From Rutpela maculata (lineage: Eukaryota > Arthropoda > Insecta > Coleoptera > Cerambycidae), in the NCBI GenBank assembly GCA_936432065.2, contig OW386293.2:45975923-46039922 (forward strand): DNA of 64,000 nucleotides. The letters are read 5' to 3'. The position numbers and the translations under genes are program-made. The notes beneath the pieces were generated by a model. It saw only the letters and a program-made list of their open reading frames with translations, was not told the DNA's origin and made no database searches. Positions 10,063 to 21,948 of this stretch are shown here, in pieces. Within the stretch, counting starts at the first letter, position 1; each line of letters starts with the position of its first letter.

Positions 10063-10743
10063 CCAACTTGGCTTATTAATGTTTACTTAAAAACTGTACA
10101 GTTGACTAATATAACTATTTATTTCAAAATGTAGAAGGTACCTATTTGAATGTTTAATAAATATTTAGTATCAAATAATATCATTAATAATTTACAAAAA
10201 AGATTAAAATTAAATTATTAATGATAAATTACAATTTACTATAAAAAATAAACTACAAATTTTACAGAAATAACGGTCAAATGTAAACAAAAACATTGTA
10301 AAATTGAAAAACCAGTTTTGTTAACGTGTTTTTGGTTTTATATTAAATAGACGTCCTGCTGCTCCTAAAATGTGCGTACTTGCCGAAGGACGTCCATTGC
10401 GGCACATATGTTGGACGTTAAGTGTGCTATTCGCTGGTATGTATACATATTTCGGAAACGTGTTGGAGAGAAAGCGGTATGGAGATATTATCATTTATTG
10501 CAAAAATATAATATTTAAATCAATGGACACGAATAGGAATTCCATCTCCTGTCCCTATATGGACATAAAATGTACATACTTCCCGTACATAAAATAGACA
10601 TACAGAGGACGTCGTCCATTTCGTACAATTTCAAAGTAAATCCAATGATAAACGTCCGGTAGGCGTCCCGTTTATGTCCATGGACGTCAGTACATTAAAT
10701 GGACATAAAAAGGACGTCCGGCGGACATCGTGTGCTATTAGGG

Positions 10744-11206
10744 TCTGTCACTGAGCGAATGTTGCGTAGCAGCGCCTCGCTGCGGAGAATCGTAACACTT
10801 TTAATGGGACGTCAACTGTAAATCTGTACTTATTATATATTTCGGTTTTCAGCTCGTAAAATTTACACATCGCACTGAACCTACGTAGAAAACAAGTTTA
10901 GAATTGTTCCGCCCTAAACATATTTAAACGTCAATGAAAGAAAGTCCAATACAGCAGGAATTTCAGTAATAAACGGCCATGTTATTCGAGGAGCGTCTGT
11001 TCTCAACCCATATTCGGTAAGTTTGGAGGAAAGTAGCCAATGTCTATAAAACAATGAAACTTTAAAGAGTAATATGCTTGGTCGATTTTTTGTAGAATGA
11101 AATGGCAGACAAGCGCAAAAATCGACATGTGACTGTCTTGCTCATGATCCAAACATACATGATCTGCTCATACAAATTGTGCACGCATATCACTTTCAGG
11201 CACGGA
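10744..11206. other. No feature recognised
   Basis: AT-rich spacer between the family A copy and a short hAT-type MITE. I see no coding frame or repeat here. Confidence 0.5.
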
Positions 11207-11410
11207 TTTATAAAATTTTTGAGAGGGGGCGGCACATTTAAACTAAATATATTTTGAACTTTTTATTGTAAAAAAACCTAAATCTGTAAACCAAACTATA
11301 AAATGAAATGTAAATGACTAATGCCTAATTTATTCCTTAAATCATCGATTTAAATTACTTGCCCCAGGGGGGCCGCCCCCTGCACCCCACCCCCCCTAAA
11401 TCCGCTCCTG
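11207..11410. mobile_element. hAT-type MITE, 204 bp
   Basis: The ends are CAGGCACGGATTTA and the inverse TAAATCCGCTCCTG, flanked by an 8-bp duplication with one mismatch (atcacttt / gtcacttt). CAGG-type ends with 8-bp duplications are typical of the hAT superfamily. Related ends occur at 23903-24295. Confidence 0.75.
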
Positions 11411-12558
11411 GTCACTTTAACGAAGCTATTCTCTTAAGTCACACACTTGCCAGTGTACTTTGAGTTTGTGGATATTGGAGGGGCAAAGGCGGATTCGTGT
11501 GATGACTGTGATATATTTGAAATCTCCCCACTAAACGAGTTTTTCTGTGACGTCACGCTATCTGAGAGGGTTTTCGGGTAATGAGCAGACCTTCGAGGAT
11601 ATAGGGGAAAATAAAGGTCGCCAAACAGCTGTTTGTTTGTTCGGGCTACAACTGTATATAAACTAGCAAATTATTAATCCCCGATCCCTTGGCTGGTGCA
11701 AAATAATAATCTCATCCTCGTAGGGGATTCTTTCTAATATAGCGTTTAGTATCTTTTGCGTATTGCTTACTTTCGTTTTCTATTGTGTTTTGTGGGTGTT
11801 TATTACAGTGTTTACTACGCCTCTCGCGTCCCTCGCCCTAATGTGTTGAGAACAAACCATACGCATTGTTGTAAAATAGAAAAGGCACCTCTATTTTCTC
11901 TTATATGCTCGAAGGAGCAGACCATGTACGTTTCAATCATGGTCTGGCTGGGGATGCAGGATTCTGTATGCATGTTTAAAGTGCACTCATCATTTTCGTG
12001 AATACTGAAAATTGTGAAACTAAAATAAGCAGAGTGCGAATGGAGAAAATAATCTGCTAGGAAAGCAAAGAAACAGAAATATGCAAAAGGCGAAAAAGTT
12101 TGATGAAACGTTTCCGAAAAAATAAGGAAATATTATGACGTTAACTCATTGGAATTGTTCGAGGTAAAAAATATATTAAGTATAAGCATTATGATAAACA
12201 GCGAAAAAATCTGCGAGCATTATGTGTGAAATTTTATTACAAATTGGTATTGACGACGATAATAATAATGTAGATGAAAATGGCAACAAATAAAGAATGA
12301 TTCTATACAAATTTTCTTGTCTACTAATGCATATTTCTAAATCTTTAATGAGCCTGCCTTTATTTTAATTTGTTTTGTCTGATTTAAAAAACTCAGCGTT
12401 AACTGCATCCAGTGAGAAATATATTACGGAATTTATTTACTAAGATCACATCTGCAAGTTGAAATAAGTTTAAAATGCCCAAATCATTGATTATTAATGC
12501 GTTCGACGTGCACATACCCATTTGGTGACAATTCCTAGTAAAAATTTTGCTTCAAATG
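11411..12558. other. No gene recognised
   Basis: Low-complexity, AT-rich sequence. A TATATAAAC motif near 11655 and short open frames are not enough to call a gene. No repeat shared with the rest of the window was noticed. Confidence 0.5.
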
Positions 12559-12996
12559 TGCATAATAGCAAATTATCCTATGGATATCTGAAGGACGTCC
12601 TCGACGAACATACAGGACATCCGATGGACGTTCATTTTTGGTTCAAAGTACATCCAACGGGCAGCCGAGGGACGTCCAAATGTCACAACTTTGGACAACA
12701 TTTGTACATCCCAATTATTTTAAAAAAACGGAATGAGTGGGGATCCGCCGAATTCATGATTTGTAAGTCGACGCTTTAAAATATAATAGGTATTTAAATC
12801 AACGGACACGAAATGGACGTCCATCTCCTGTCCCTATATGGGCATAAAATGGGCATTCAGAGGACGTCCATTTCGTACAATTTCAGAGTAAATCCGATGA
12901 TAAACGTCCGGTAAATGTCTAATTTATGTTCATGGACGTCAGTACATTACATGGACATAAAACGGACGTCCGCCGGACATCTTGTGCTATATAGGG
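12559..12996. mobile_element. Family A DNA element, copy 2 (internally deleted)
   Basis: It starts with a decayed AATAGCAAAT end and closes with TTGTGCTATATAGGG. GGACGTCC boxes are kept on both sides. It lacks the central ~480 bp of copy 3: sequence runs from the B-box region straight into the right subterminal part near 12775. Confidence 0.8.
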
Positions 12997-13496
12997 CGGT
13001 AAATCATTTAGAGGAAATAACTTTGACAATGATTGTAAAGCGTATAATATAATTTTATATTATTAACATAACAAAAAATAAAATAAACTAAAAACAATTA
13101 ACAATTTGCAGACATTTATCTCGAAAACGGTAACAATGGGTTATGAACAGATTAGGGTTAAAAGTGTTGATGGTGACATCTTTTGGATCCTGCTGGCTCA
13201 TTCCAATAAAATTATAAATGTAAATTACTTTTTGATACCGGATTTGGCAATAAAAGAAAGCTTATTAACATATCCGCATTAGCAGAAGTGTACGGACCTC
13301 AAAAATATTCGACATTACTGGGACTGAGTCGGCGCCTTTAAGGGAAAGGGCAAGATAAAACCGCTAAGAATGTTATTACTTTCTCCCAAATATACCAAAT
13401 ATATCCGAACATTTCAAGATTTGGGGAGCAGCTGGAATATTGATGATAAATTAGTCGCATCATTAGAGGAGTTTACATGTGCCATATATGGACCAA
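12997..13496. other. No feature recognised
   Basis: Short unique-looking spacer. A weak frame around 13160-13260 has no family resemblance I can defend. Confidence 0.4.
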
Positions 13497-16477
13497 CCCA
13501 AGCAGCAATTTTAGTAGTTTCTACGTAATAGTTGCCATTAGGGGAACTTTAAAGGTTTCCGCAACTAAGGACTGTTACGTAATGGGAACCATCCTTCTAC
13601 CAAGTATTCACCAAAATGGGGAATAATAATTACGTGGAAAATTACTGTTCTGGTACTTCTACCGTTACCGTGTCGAGGACTAGGTTATTACGTAAACGGG
13701 ATGTAACCAAGTAGTAGAAATGACTAACTTTTGGAACAGCTCAGCTGACCGAAATGAGAGCGCAAACTATATAATTGGCTCTCTGTTATTCGAATAGCAA
13801 ATTAATGAGTTTGAGCACATGATATGTCCAAGGTCCAAGGTCCAAGTTAAGGTGATTATATACAACATGCCTAAGCATATATTATAAATCATGATGTTTT
13901 GCATTTACCCTGGGTGTGGATATTAAAACTACCACTTGTTTTCTATAAAATGTTATCATGATGCTTCGATAAAAAAGACGCCCCCTCGAGAAAATGGTTT
14001 TTTCGGAAAAATTTTTTTTCCAAAAATTATGTGTGCAAGCAAAACTGCAAAATTTTTTATGGAAAACGTTTTTTTTTAAAATTTTATATATTATAAGTAA
14101 TAATCTATTTAGAAAACATATTTGTAAATGACCATAATAAAAAGAAATTTTTTATTGAATTATATTTTTATCTGTGTCAATATGGCGTCTTCATTCAACA
14201 ACAAAACAACAGTAACTTAGAGGTTGTAGAAACCAAAATTATTTCCCTACAAGTTACATTTCCCACAAAGTAGCAGAAGCCACCAACGTTATAGTTGTTG
14301 CTACTTTAAAAGTGATGACGGGAACTACAACAATTTCACTGTGTAGTTATATTTACCTAGATGTAGCAAATGGGACCAATGACGGTATAAGATCTTGGTA
14401 ACTATTGCTATCAACTTATTTTCATGTTCCTACAATTGGCAGATACCAGATAGGTAATTTTTTTTTTTAATTGGCAACACGGTAATAACTGTTAGAGTGT
14501 CACTGTGTGTGATGTGGACAAGGACACGAATGTGGATTAAAAATAACAATTATTATATTTTTACCAAGTACTTTTTATTATCTGATATTAATAAAGTTGT
14601 TAATAAATTTGTGCAAATAAAATATTTGTTTTTTTACTGAAAACGATGTACAATGTACGATGTATAATGGAAAAAATACTTGAGTTTTCATATTTTAGTG
14701 ATCAGTTTACATTTAATTTCATTCAAAAAATAGTAAATAAGTATTTATTTGAATAGGAAAGTCCTAATATACAAATTCACTTTTCTAATGTAATTATAAA
14801 GAATTTATACATAAATAAATAATACACACGCTTACACACTCAGACTAATACATATACAAATAAATTAAAAAATAACGAGGAAAAAATATCTATATAAAAC
14901 AAGTGGAGTTAATCAATCGACTTTATGTAGCTTACAATTTTACGTTTGAATACAGGTAGAGAGAGATTCCTTTCATCCTCTGGCAACTTGTTATATTGAT
15001 CGAGGCCTTTATATAATATAATTTTCCTAGTTTGACTTAGATTTTGCTTTGGTATATAAAATTTGTTGCTATTTCTTGTGTGGTGTTGATGTATTTGGTT
15101 TGCATAAAATATAAACTTTTTTAAATACTTGGGTATTAAGTTATTTAAAATTTTGAAAATAAATACCATAGCCATGGAAAGCAATCTATCTTTTACAGAC
15201 AGCCACTGAAGAGAAGAAAGCATATGTTGGATTGAGGTATATCGGCTGCATTTCAAAATCACTCTCATTCCTCTATTCTGTAGTTTTTGAAGGGAAGTTA
15301 TTTTATTTAAATCGAAGGAATATAATAGACTGGCACAGTAATCGAAATGAGGTTGGATAATGGTGTTGTAAACTGATATTTTTGTCGTCACTGATAACTT
15401 TTAAGATATTCTAGAAAAGAAATATAGTTTTTTTGCTATTTTTTTTTTTTGTATATATATTCAGTTCAATTTATTGTACACAAACAATGTCTTATGCCGT
15501 TTATACTGAAATTGTCCGTTCCCCATCGACACAATATTTATTAAATGTGGAGTTTTTAATCGGCAAATTCATTTAATATGCTCAGTGGATCACTAACTGA
15601 ACTATGGGTCAATCTTTGTTTTAAAGACAAATTGTAACTTTCGTGCAGTACACAGTATCACTAATACCACTGCAGACTGTTATAGTTTTCGATTACTTTT
15701 CTCCTTGTATTGATGGGAACACTTTTGCACTTGTTGCCAAAGATGATGGTTTTGCTGTGGCGAAATAATCTTTCATGTTTGCATCATATTCTGAAGAATC
15801 ACTATTTCTACTACTGTTTAACTGTTTCTTCAGTTTTCTATAAAACGTGGATGAGTGCCGATAAACTTTATTTCGCTTTTACTGAGCATTTCAGATACTT
15901 ACCGCCATTTTATTCAATGTCAATAATTATATAAATTGTCTTAAAAGTTAATATTACTTTATAGTAGATTTTCAAGGTATATGTAACTTTTAAGTCATTT
16001 TCAATTAGTGGGGAGTAGTAAAAATGAGTTCAAGGCCCCTGTGTTCGTAGAAATAACCCCATTTTTACTCGAGATGTCACTAATAAGTTAGACAACTTTG
16101 AAGTTCCAAAAAATTTCGCAACAACGTACCAGGGACTTAAAATTGCACACTTGAAGGTATCGTTACTTTGAAGTGGTCTTTTGGTAAAGCTGTGCAGTTG
16201 GCATTACTACCAATTTCCACTTTGCAGTTGAGGATGCTTCAAAGTAATGCAGAGTAGTATCCGCGACGTTGCAGATACTCCAGCAATTACTCTTGAAAGT
16301 GTTATAACTATACAATGCCTAAATTCAGTAGAATCTACATAATTGTCACTACAAATGCACACCACAAAATGAATATTACCCTAAAGTCGGAAAATTAGTA
16401 ACAGTTATGTCATTCCTACTATATTAAAGTTCCGATGCCTCAGATGCCAGTTCCCATCACTTTGAATGCTGCTTGGG
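13497..16477. mobile_element. Family C CCC-ended DNA element with nested LINE remnant
   Basis: The left end CCCAAGCAGCAATT and the inverted right end (AATGCTGCTTGGG as AT-variant, ending 16477) match over 11 bases. The left subterminal region holds several TTACGTAA/TACGTAA palindromes. The ends resemble families A, B, I and K. About 3 kb long, with a LINE ORF2 fragment at 14909-15420 on the minus strand and no transposase of its own. Target duplication is not clear. Confidence 0.6.
14909..15391 (-). pseudogene. LINE ORF2 C-terminal remnant (reverse transcriptase 3' region)
   Basis: 160 codons matching the conserved region after the RT domain of CR1/Jockey-type LINE ORF2 proteins: a PHFDYC motif, LQKLQNRGMRVIL, LQWLSVKDR, then FKILNNLIPKYL and a final YNKLP...LPVFKRKI block. 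The similarity continues about 30 bases upstream across an in-frame TAA, so this is a 5'-truncated, dead copy. A homologous final block appears on the plus strand at 21177-21345. Family placement beyond non-LTR reverse transcriptase is uncertain. Confidence 0.85.
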
Positions 16478-17700
16478 ATAGGAGGTCTACATATGGAATA
16501 TTTTTCAACTTGGTTGAATAAAATGTTTTCTTTTTTTGAAAGTTATTACCTTATTTTTCACCTATAAACTCCGTATTTAAGCTTTTCTTCATAATTGAAA
16601 AAACTTTGTTAAATAAAATTTTCAATAAAAATATAAAAAAAGGTAAGTAGTTTGCTTGAAGTATTTTCTAATTTTTAGAATATCCTGTATAATTTATCTT
16701 AAGTTTGACAATATTTTATGCTTTCTTAGCTAAACTTTTTATAAAGAATGATTTTTTCTTGGCAAATCCCATCCGGAGACATACTGTAGATCTTTCCTAG
16801 TCTAAGATAACAGCAATAAAGACTAATGAGAAGACTGCTTTGCTTTTCTGGGACCGGTCGTTTCAGATCATTGCCAATTCACAGTAATATCTACCCAAAT
16901 GCCAAGATGAAATTATATTATGCAACCCTAATAACAATTTCTGGTGATTCATTAAGATTTAGCTTATACATCTTGAGTCCACTGGTTCAGTTTAGATTTA
17001 TAAACAAAGAATAGTAAAAGATGGCAGGCTGCTATGTTTGCTCGACCAAACGCGTGTGCAGAAATGGGTAATTAATCTAATTACTTTAGGTCTGTAATTT
17101 CAATGTATATTGAGTTTAGCAAAATATCATTATTTAATTAATGGATAGGCAACTTCATAAAACTCGTTCTGTAATGTTGGTCACTTACCTATTATGGAAC
17201 TAAAGACGGCTGAAGTTTAAAATTTTTTAAATTGTACGGTAAGTCGTTTCTGGTATTTCATAGTGATGGGCATAATAGATTAATTTCAATTATCGAATAC
17301 TAGGTATTCAAATGATTTCAATAACCGGATAATTATTCGAGGTCACTTCGATGGTCACTTGAATGCTTTACGCATAACTCACATTGTTCAAATTCCTATT
17401 CTTTAAGGATTTTTCAATATTTCCATAGGAAAATCAATCCATCAATCAATTTTTGGGAAAAGTGTACGGGATCAAATGATTCCTTATAAAATTGCACATA
17501 GTTTGATTATTCTTGACATAATAAATATAAGTATTATAAATAAAATAATTATAAACAAGCTAAAAACGTACTCTTCGCTAATTTACTGGGCTTTTTATAT
17601 AGGTAATTGTTACACATTCTATAGGATACTCTTCGCAGTTTTGTTGTAAATAATGTTAGTTTTTACACATCCTAAACTTTATACCAGCTTTGTTGTGAAA
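16478..17700. other. No gene; solo mariner-type end at about 16732-16786
   Basis: Mostly unique AT-rich sequence. At 16732-16786 a stretch ending ATCCGGAGACATACTG followed by TA matches the right terminal repeat of the mariner at 19799-21948, so it is a fragment of that family. The rest shows nothing I can support. Confidence 0.5.
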
Positions 17701-17768
17701 AAAAAATAGGAAAAAAAACATCCAACCTGTCTGGGATTTGAACACACGATCTTTGGATTGCAAGCCAA

Positions 17769-19675
17769 TCAGTCAATCAATCAATAAAAAGTTATTTCAA
17801 GTTAAAATACCCTGGTACCATCCTTTAACGAGGGTGGGGGGTTGAGCACCTGCCAGGCGCGTCTCCAGGTGGCGGATAGGAGAACGGCCAGACTCCGTGA
17901 GGAGTAGGGTTAACGTGGCCATACTGCTGGGGGGTAGGGCTAATAACCCAGTCCACCCCGGCTAAAACCACGTCGCGGACCAGCTCACACACCGTAAACC
18001 GCTTAGAGTGGCGTGCCACCACTGACCCAGGTCAGGGGTACGTCTCTCCGGGGGGCACGGGGGTCTTGGCTTCACCGCCCTGACCACGTGGATGAAGTAC
18101 CACCATAAAAACTTCCCCAATCCCAAGGTATTGTGCGCGCCGATGGGACGCATGGTCGGGGGGGAGCCCGACCATTAGCGACAAACCTCGGGGCACAGGC
18201 GCACCCCGTTGTATAAATGCCTTCCACGTATGTAAGGGGCTCCGTGCGTGGCGACCATCTTTTCCCCTTACTCGTGGAGAGGGAGGGGGTTCCTCAGCAT
18301 GTTCTGTGCAGACCCTCCCATCAGCCCACGAGCGCAGTGCGGGAGGTGAAGGAGCTGGGGGAGGGGGTGTCCATGACTTCGGTCAACACCAAGGACCTTC
18401 CAAAGCGCCTGAGCCTCCCGTCTGGATTCCCGAGCCAGAGGAGGGTAATCCTCAGGAAGGAAAGGGAAAAATAGGCCCATTCCAGCTGAAGGTGCAGATA
18501 AACCTGCATCATAGTAAGGAGGCCACAGCGGTCCTTACTAAAGTGATGCAGGGGCGCGAAGTGAAGCAACATCGCATGCGGCGTGGACTTGACTGAGGTG
18601 ATGGACCATCAAGGAATTCCGGGTAGCGAGGCCGTTGCTGACAAGAAGCATAGCCTGGAAGAGCAACCTTCAAAAGGTTGAAGGAATGGGAAAACAGGTC
18701 CATTCCAGATAAAACTGCATCACAATGAGGAGGCTACAGCGGTCCTCACTAAAGTGATGCAGGGGTGCGAAGTGAAGCAACGTCGCTAGCGGTGTGGACT
18801 TGATGGGGTTATGGACCATCAAGGGACACCACATGGCGAGACTGTTGCCGAACAGAGCACCGAAGTAAAGTGACGTGGCGCGCGACGAGGACTTGACTGG
18901 GGTGGTGTCCAGCGAGGAACGCCGCATAGCGAAGCAGTTGCTGACAAAGGATATTATACGACTGAAGGGTCTGGACTGCAGGATATAATATCAACGGGGA
19001 AAGACAATGGACCTGGCAACTACCACTCTGCCCATGTTCTCAGACCTGCTGCCAACGGCACAGGAAAAATGAGTGGAGTGAGTTATAATATCTACGGGCA
19101 AACACAACTAGACCCGGAGACTATCATAAATCGCTCATTTTCAGACCTGTATCACCTTGTCAGTGATACAGGAGTATTAAAATAGACAGTGCAAATGGAC
19201 AGTGTAAACTAAAAACAGGGAGAGCCCAGGAGGCTGCAGTGCCCTCGGAGTATTCCTTACAGACGAGCCCTGGGAGGAGGGGTTTTAGTCAGTTTGAGGC
19301 TGACCCATTTCGAGTAGGGATGGGCAGCCCGTGTGGGTTTCCCCTCCTCGCCAAAAAAAAAAAAAAGTTAAAATACAAGAGTGCGCGTAGCCGGAGCCTG
19401 GCCCGGAGCCAACCAAACAACCACGGCGCGCAGCGCTCTAGTGAATGTGGGTTGGACGGGGCAGGTCCGGTACGGCTTGAACAGTAATAAATGGTGGAAT
19501 AGTTGGGACTCCTATCCGCCTGGGGCGGGTTTAAAAACAATAATATCGCTAACTACGCTGCTCACATGGGCCTAAAACTAACTAAGGACTAAAACTGTAA
19601 ATTATCGTTATTACGCGCACAAGACACAGAAAAAATTTGGATTGCTGACACAGGAAAAGCTCAGCGAAAAACCCG
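17769..19675 (-). mobile_element. GC-rich non-LTR element (type N) inserted in tRNA-like module
   Basis: About 1907 bp, flanked by a 15-bp duplication (tggattgcaagccaa at 17754-17768 and 19676-19690). On the minus strand it ends ...TTTTTATTGATTGATTGA, a (GATT)n tail. The 5' end shares ACGGGTTTTT and CTTTTCC boxes with the insertion at 9566-10030. It is far richer in G+C than its surroundings. Short frames on both strands show no RT or endonuclease motifs, so it is probably a deletion derivative. A T14 run on the minus strand (19353-19366) splits a 5' part from the rest. The body contains a ~211-bp duplication. Confidence 0.75.
18478..18920. repeat. Two degenerate copies of a ~211-bp unit inside the non-LTR element
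   Basis: Matching landmarks (ACAGCGGTCC, AGTGATGCAGGGG, GAAGTGAAGCAAC, GGACCATCAAGG) recur at a spacing of 211 bp, the first set from about 18521 and the second from 18732. A third, weaker set of landmarks follows to about 18950. Confidence 0.7.
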
Positions 19676-20166
19676 TGGATTGCAAGCCAAAAATTTAGCC
19701 ACTTCACCACCACAGATTACTGCAGAAATTGAATGACTGTAGTATATATCTTTCGAGGATCATATTTCAACGCATAAGATATATTATTATGAAATATACA
19801 GTGTGTCCCCGTTAGTTGACAAGAGGAAAAACATTTCTATTATTGATTTTACGACGAAAAATAATTCTTTATAAAAAATTCTGCTTGTCGAAAAAATGAA
19901 TTTACCATATGAAAATGTTAGATCAGATGTAACGGGTGGTAATAAATTAAGAAACATCAAAATGCCTCAAGAGATGAGAAGTACCTTTGTTTATTATTTT
20001 GGACAAAATGTTTATAAAACAAAGTTGTTTATAATCCAAAATAATAAAGCCTAATTACAAATTATGAAGTCTAAATTTTGACTTTTACATTTATGTCAAC
20101 TTACATTTTTTTTCAAACATTAACATAACATAATAGCATTATCTTCAACGATTGTGGAAAAACAAT

Positions 20167-21107
20167 TTATTCTACATAGCCTCCTCCAACCTTAACACTT
20201 TTCTCCATCCTTTTAATAAATTCACCATAGACCTTACGAATGGTTGAGGGTACATTTACTTCATTCACCGCGTCTTGTATTCGTGCTTTTAGTGTTTCTC
20301 AATCATGCACCAGGTCATCTGCATAAACTTTCTGTTTTAATACACCCCGCAGAAAAATTCCATTGATCTTGCAGAAAAATTAATTGGAGCATATCTTCCC
20401 ATCCATCTGGCTCCGAAGTGATCTGTCAACCACTGCTGTACCAAAACTGAGGAATGAGCTGGGCAACTGTCTGGCTGCCAAAAAAATGTGACTTACTTCT
20501 GGTTGCAGTGTTTATAAATGGCAATACAAAGTTTTCTAAAAGGTCCAAATAAACATGCTGATTTAAATTTTCTTCTAAGAAATATGGACCAACGATTCGA
20601 TCATAAAATTTCTCACACCATACATTCACTTTTTTAGAACATTGACTTCGTTTGTGAAGGCCATTGTTTGTATTTTTAAAAGCCCAATAACAACTGTTCT
20701 GTGAAACGTGCCCATTGGTACAAAATGTTGCTTCGTCAGTAAAAAAAAAAAACATTGTGAAAACTACAAGGTAATTCTCACCGACCCATAAACAAAAATC
20801 CAATCGCTTCTCTTCATCTCCATTTTCAAGTGTATGTCTGAACCTTGGCTTAAACGGTCGAACTTTGTTTTCCATATAAATTCTGTGTAAATGACTTTTA
20901 CTTACTTCCAGTCTTTGTGAGCGTTTCCGTAAAGATAACTTCAGGTTTTCTATTACTGAATTTATTGCCAAAAGTGTTGCCGCATCGTCTTCATTGTACT
21001 TTTTCTTGGGTTTTTTGACATCCAATACAGATCCAGTTTCATTGAATTTTTTTACAAGTTTGCGCAATGATTGGTGCGATACCGGAACTTTTGATGGAAA
21101 AGGTTAA
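20167..21107 (-). pseudogene. Decayed mariner-family transposase
   Basis: From 21107 down, an HTH-like region (RKLVKKFNETGSV), then FKPRFRHTLENGDEEKRL, the first catalytic motif FTDEATF, KVNVWC and GPYFLEENLN. Near 20485 the frame shifts; the second catalytic block continues in another frame (QPD in place of the usual QQD, then RWMGRYAPI). The segment that should hold the third Asp is partly deleted. A further in-frame TGA lies near 20306, and the conserved C-terminus ends at the TAA at 20167. It is of the same type as the transposase at 40792-41799. Inactive. Confidence 0.85.
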
Positions 21108-21176
21108 TTGCATATCGATAAGAGACGTCTCCAATCCCATAACATTTGATCAAATAAATTCTTTCTTGTTATATAT

Positions 21177-21535
21177 AAAATTATAAAAGTACCATGAATT
21201 TCTTGCTATTTAAAGGTTTTGATAAGTTTAATAAATTGCCAAATTATATTAAAACAAGTTCTTCTATCACTGTTTTCAAAAATAAACTAATGATATATAT
21301 CAAAAATGTTTTTACATCACAATGTAGTCCCTATTTAAGTTAGTAGTGCAAATATAAAGATATTACATCGAATAGTACATATATACCTATAATGTAAATG
21401 TTAATTTATTGTATTTGTTATTTCTCGCTGTTCTTATTGTATACGTGTGTGTGTATATATATATTTTATTTTGTATTAGAAATTTCTACTTAATAAACAA
21501 TGTATCTATCTATCTATTTATCTATTTTAATAGTA
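21177..21535 (+). mobile_element. LINE 3' end with (TATC)n tail inside the mariner
   Basis: 21177-21345 encodes the final ORF2 block (KGFDKFNKLP, then ITVFKNKLMIYIK), ending in TAG at about 21343. It is followed by an untranslated region, AATAAA near 21493 and a (TATC)n tail at 21501-21530. This is a severely 5'-truncated LINE in opposite orientation to the mariner transposase. It is homologous to the remnant at 14909-15391. Confidence 0.75.
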
Positions 21536-21948
21536 ATATTCTACACAATGTCACAATGATGTTTGTCAGTTCAATATTATCGACAGCACACTCTGTTTCT
21601 TAATTTGAATTCTTATTCATATTAATAAATTCAACTTAAGAAGATAAACACAATAAAAACATAAAAGTCAAAATACAGACTTCATGATTTGTATTTAGGC
21701 TTTATTTTGGATTATAAACAACTTTGTTTTATAAACATTTTGTCCAAAATAATAAATGAAGGTACTTCTCTCTTGAGGCATTTTGATGTTTTCTTAATTT
21801 ATTAACACCCGGTACATCTGATCTAAGATTTTTATATGGTAAATTCATTTTTTCGACAAGCAGAACTTTTTATAAAGAATGACTTTTCGTCGTAAAATCA
21901 ATAATAGAGATGTTTTTCTGCTTGTCAACTCCATCCGGGGACAGACTG

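Larger units (their letters stand above)
9344..10743. mobile_element. Family A DNA element, copy 1, interrupted by a non-LTR insertion
   Basis: The ends match the complete copy at 57863-58785. The left end is TGCTAATAGCACAAC, with the first two C replaced, and the right end is the inverse, TGTGCTATTAGGG. Subterminal regions carry repeated GGACGTCC palindromes and related GGACAT boxes. A tRNA-like module lies in the left half and is split by the 465-bp insertion at 9566-10030. The insertion has been fixed by comparison with the empty site in copy 3. Non-autonomous: no transposase is present. Confidence 0.85.
17711..19709 (-). promoter_or_regulatory. tRNA-like Pol III module split by a 1.9-kb insertion
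   Basis: On the minus strand a perfect A box TGGTGAAGTGG (19699-19709), and beyond the insertion a perfect B box GTTCAAATC (17735-17743) and a T8 run (17711-17718). Bases between the boxes are interrupted by the element at 17769-19675. The layout parallels the module at 9.5 kb but the sequences differ, so it derives from a different tRNA-like family. Confidence 0.6.
19799..21948 (-). mobile_element. Mariner/Tc1-type element with ~290-bp terminal inverted repeats
   Basis: The left end starts CAGTGTGTCCCCGTTAG and the right end is the inverse of CAGTCTGTCCCCGGATG; both are bordered by TA. The inverted repeats extend roughly 19799-20095 and 21655-21948. Between them lie a decayed transposase on the minus strand and a LINE 3' end that inserted later. 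Confidence 0.85.

Noticed and set aside
9042..10597. Small proteins such as the one at 9042-9509 and 10370-10597
   Set aside because: They lie in family A element sequence and recur, broken, in copies 2 and 3.
18217..18927. Several short frames in the GC-rich insertion
   Set aside because: High G+C keeps both strands open; no RT, endonuclease or gag-like zinc knuckle motif is present.
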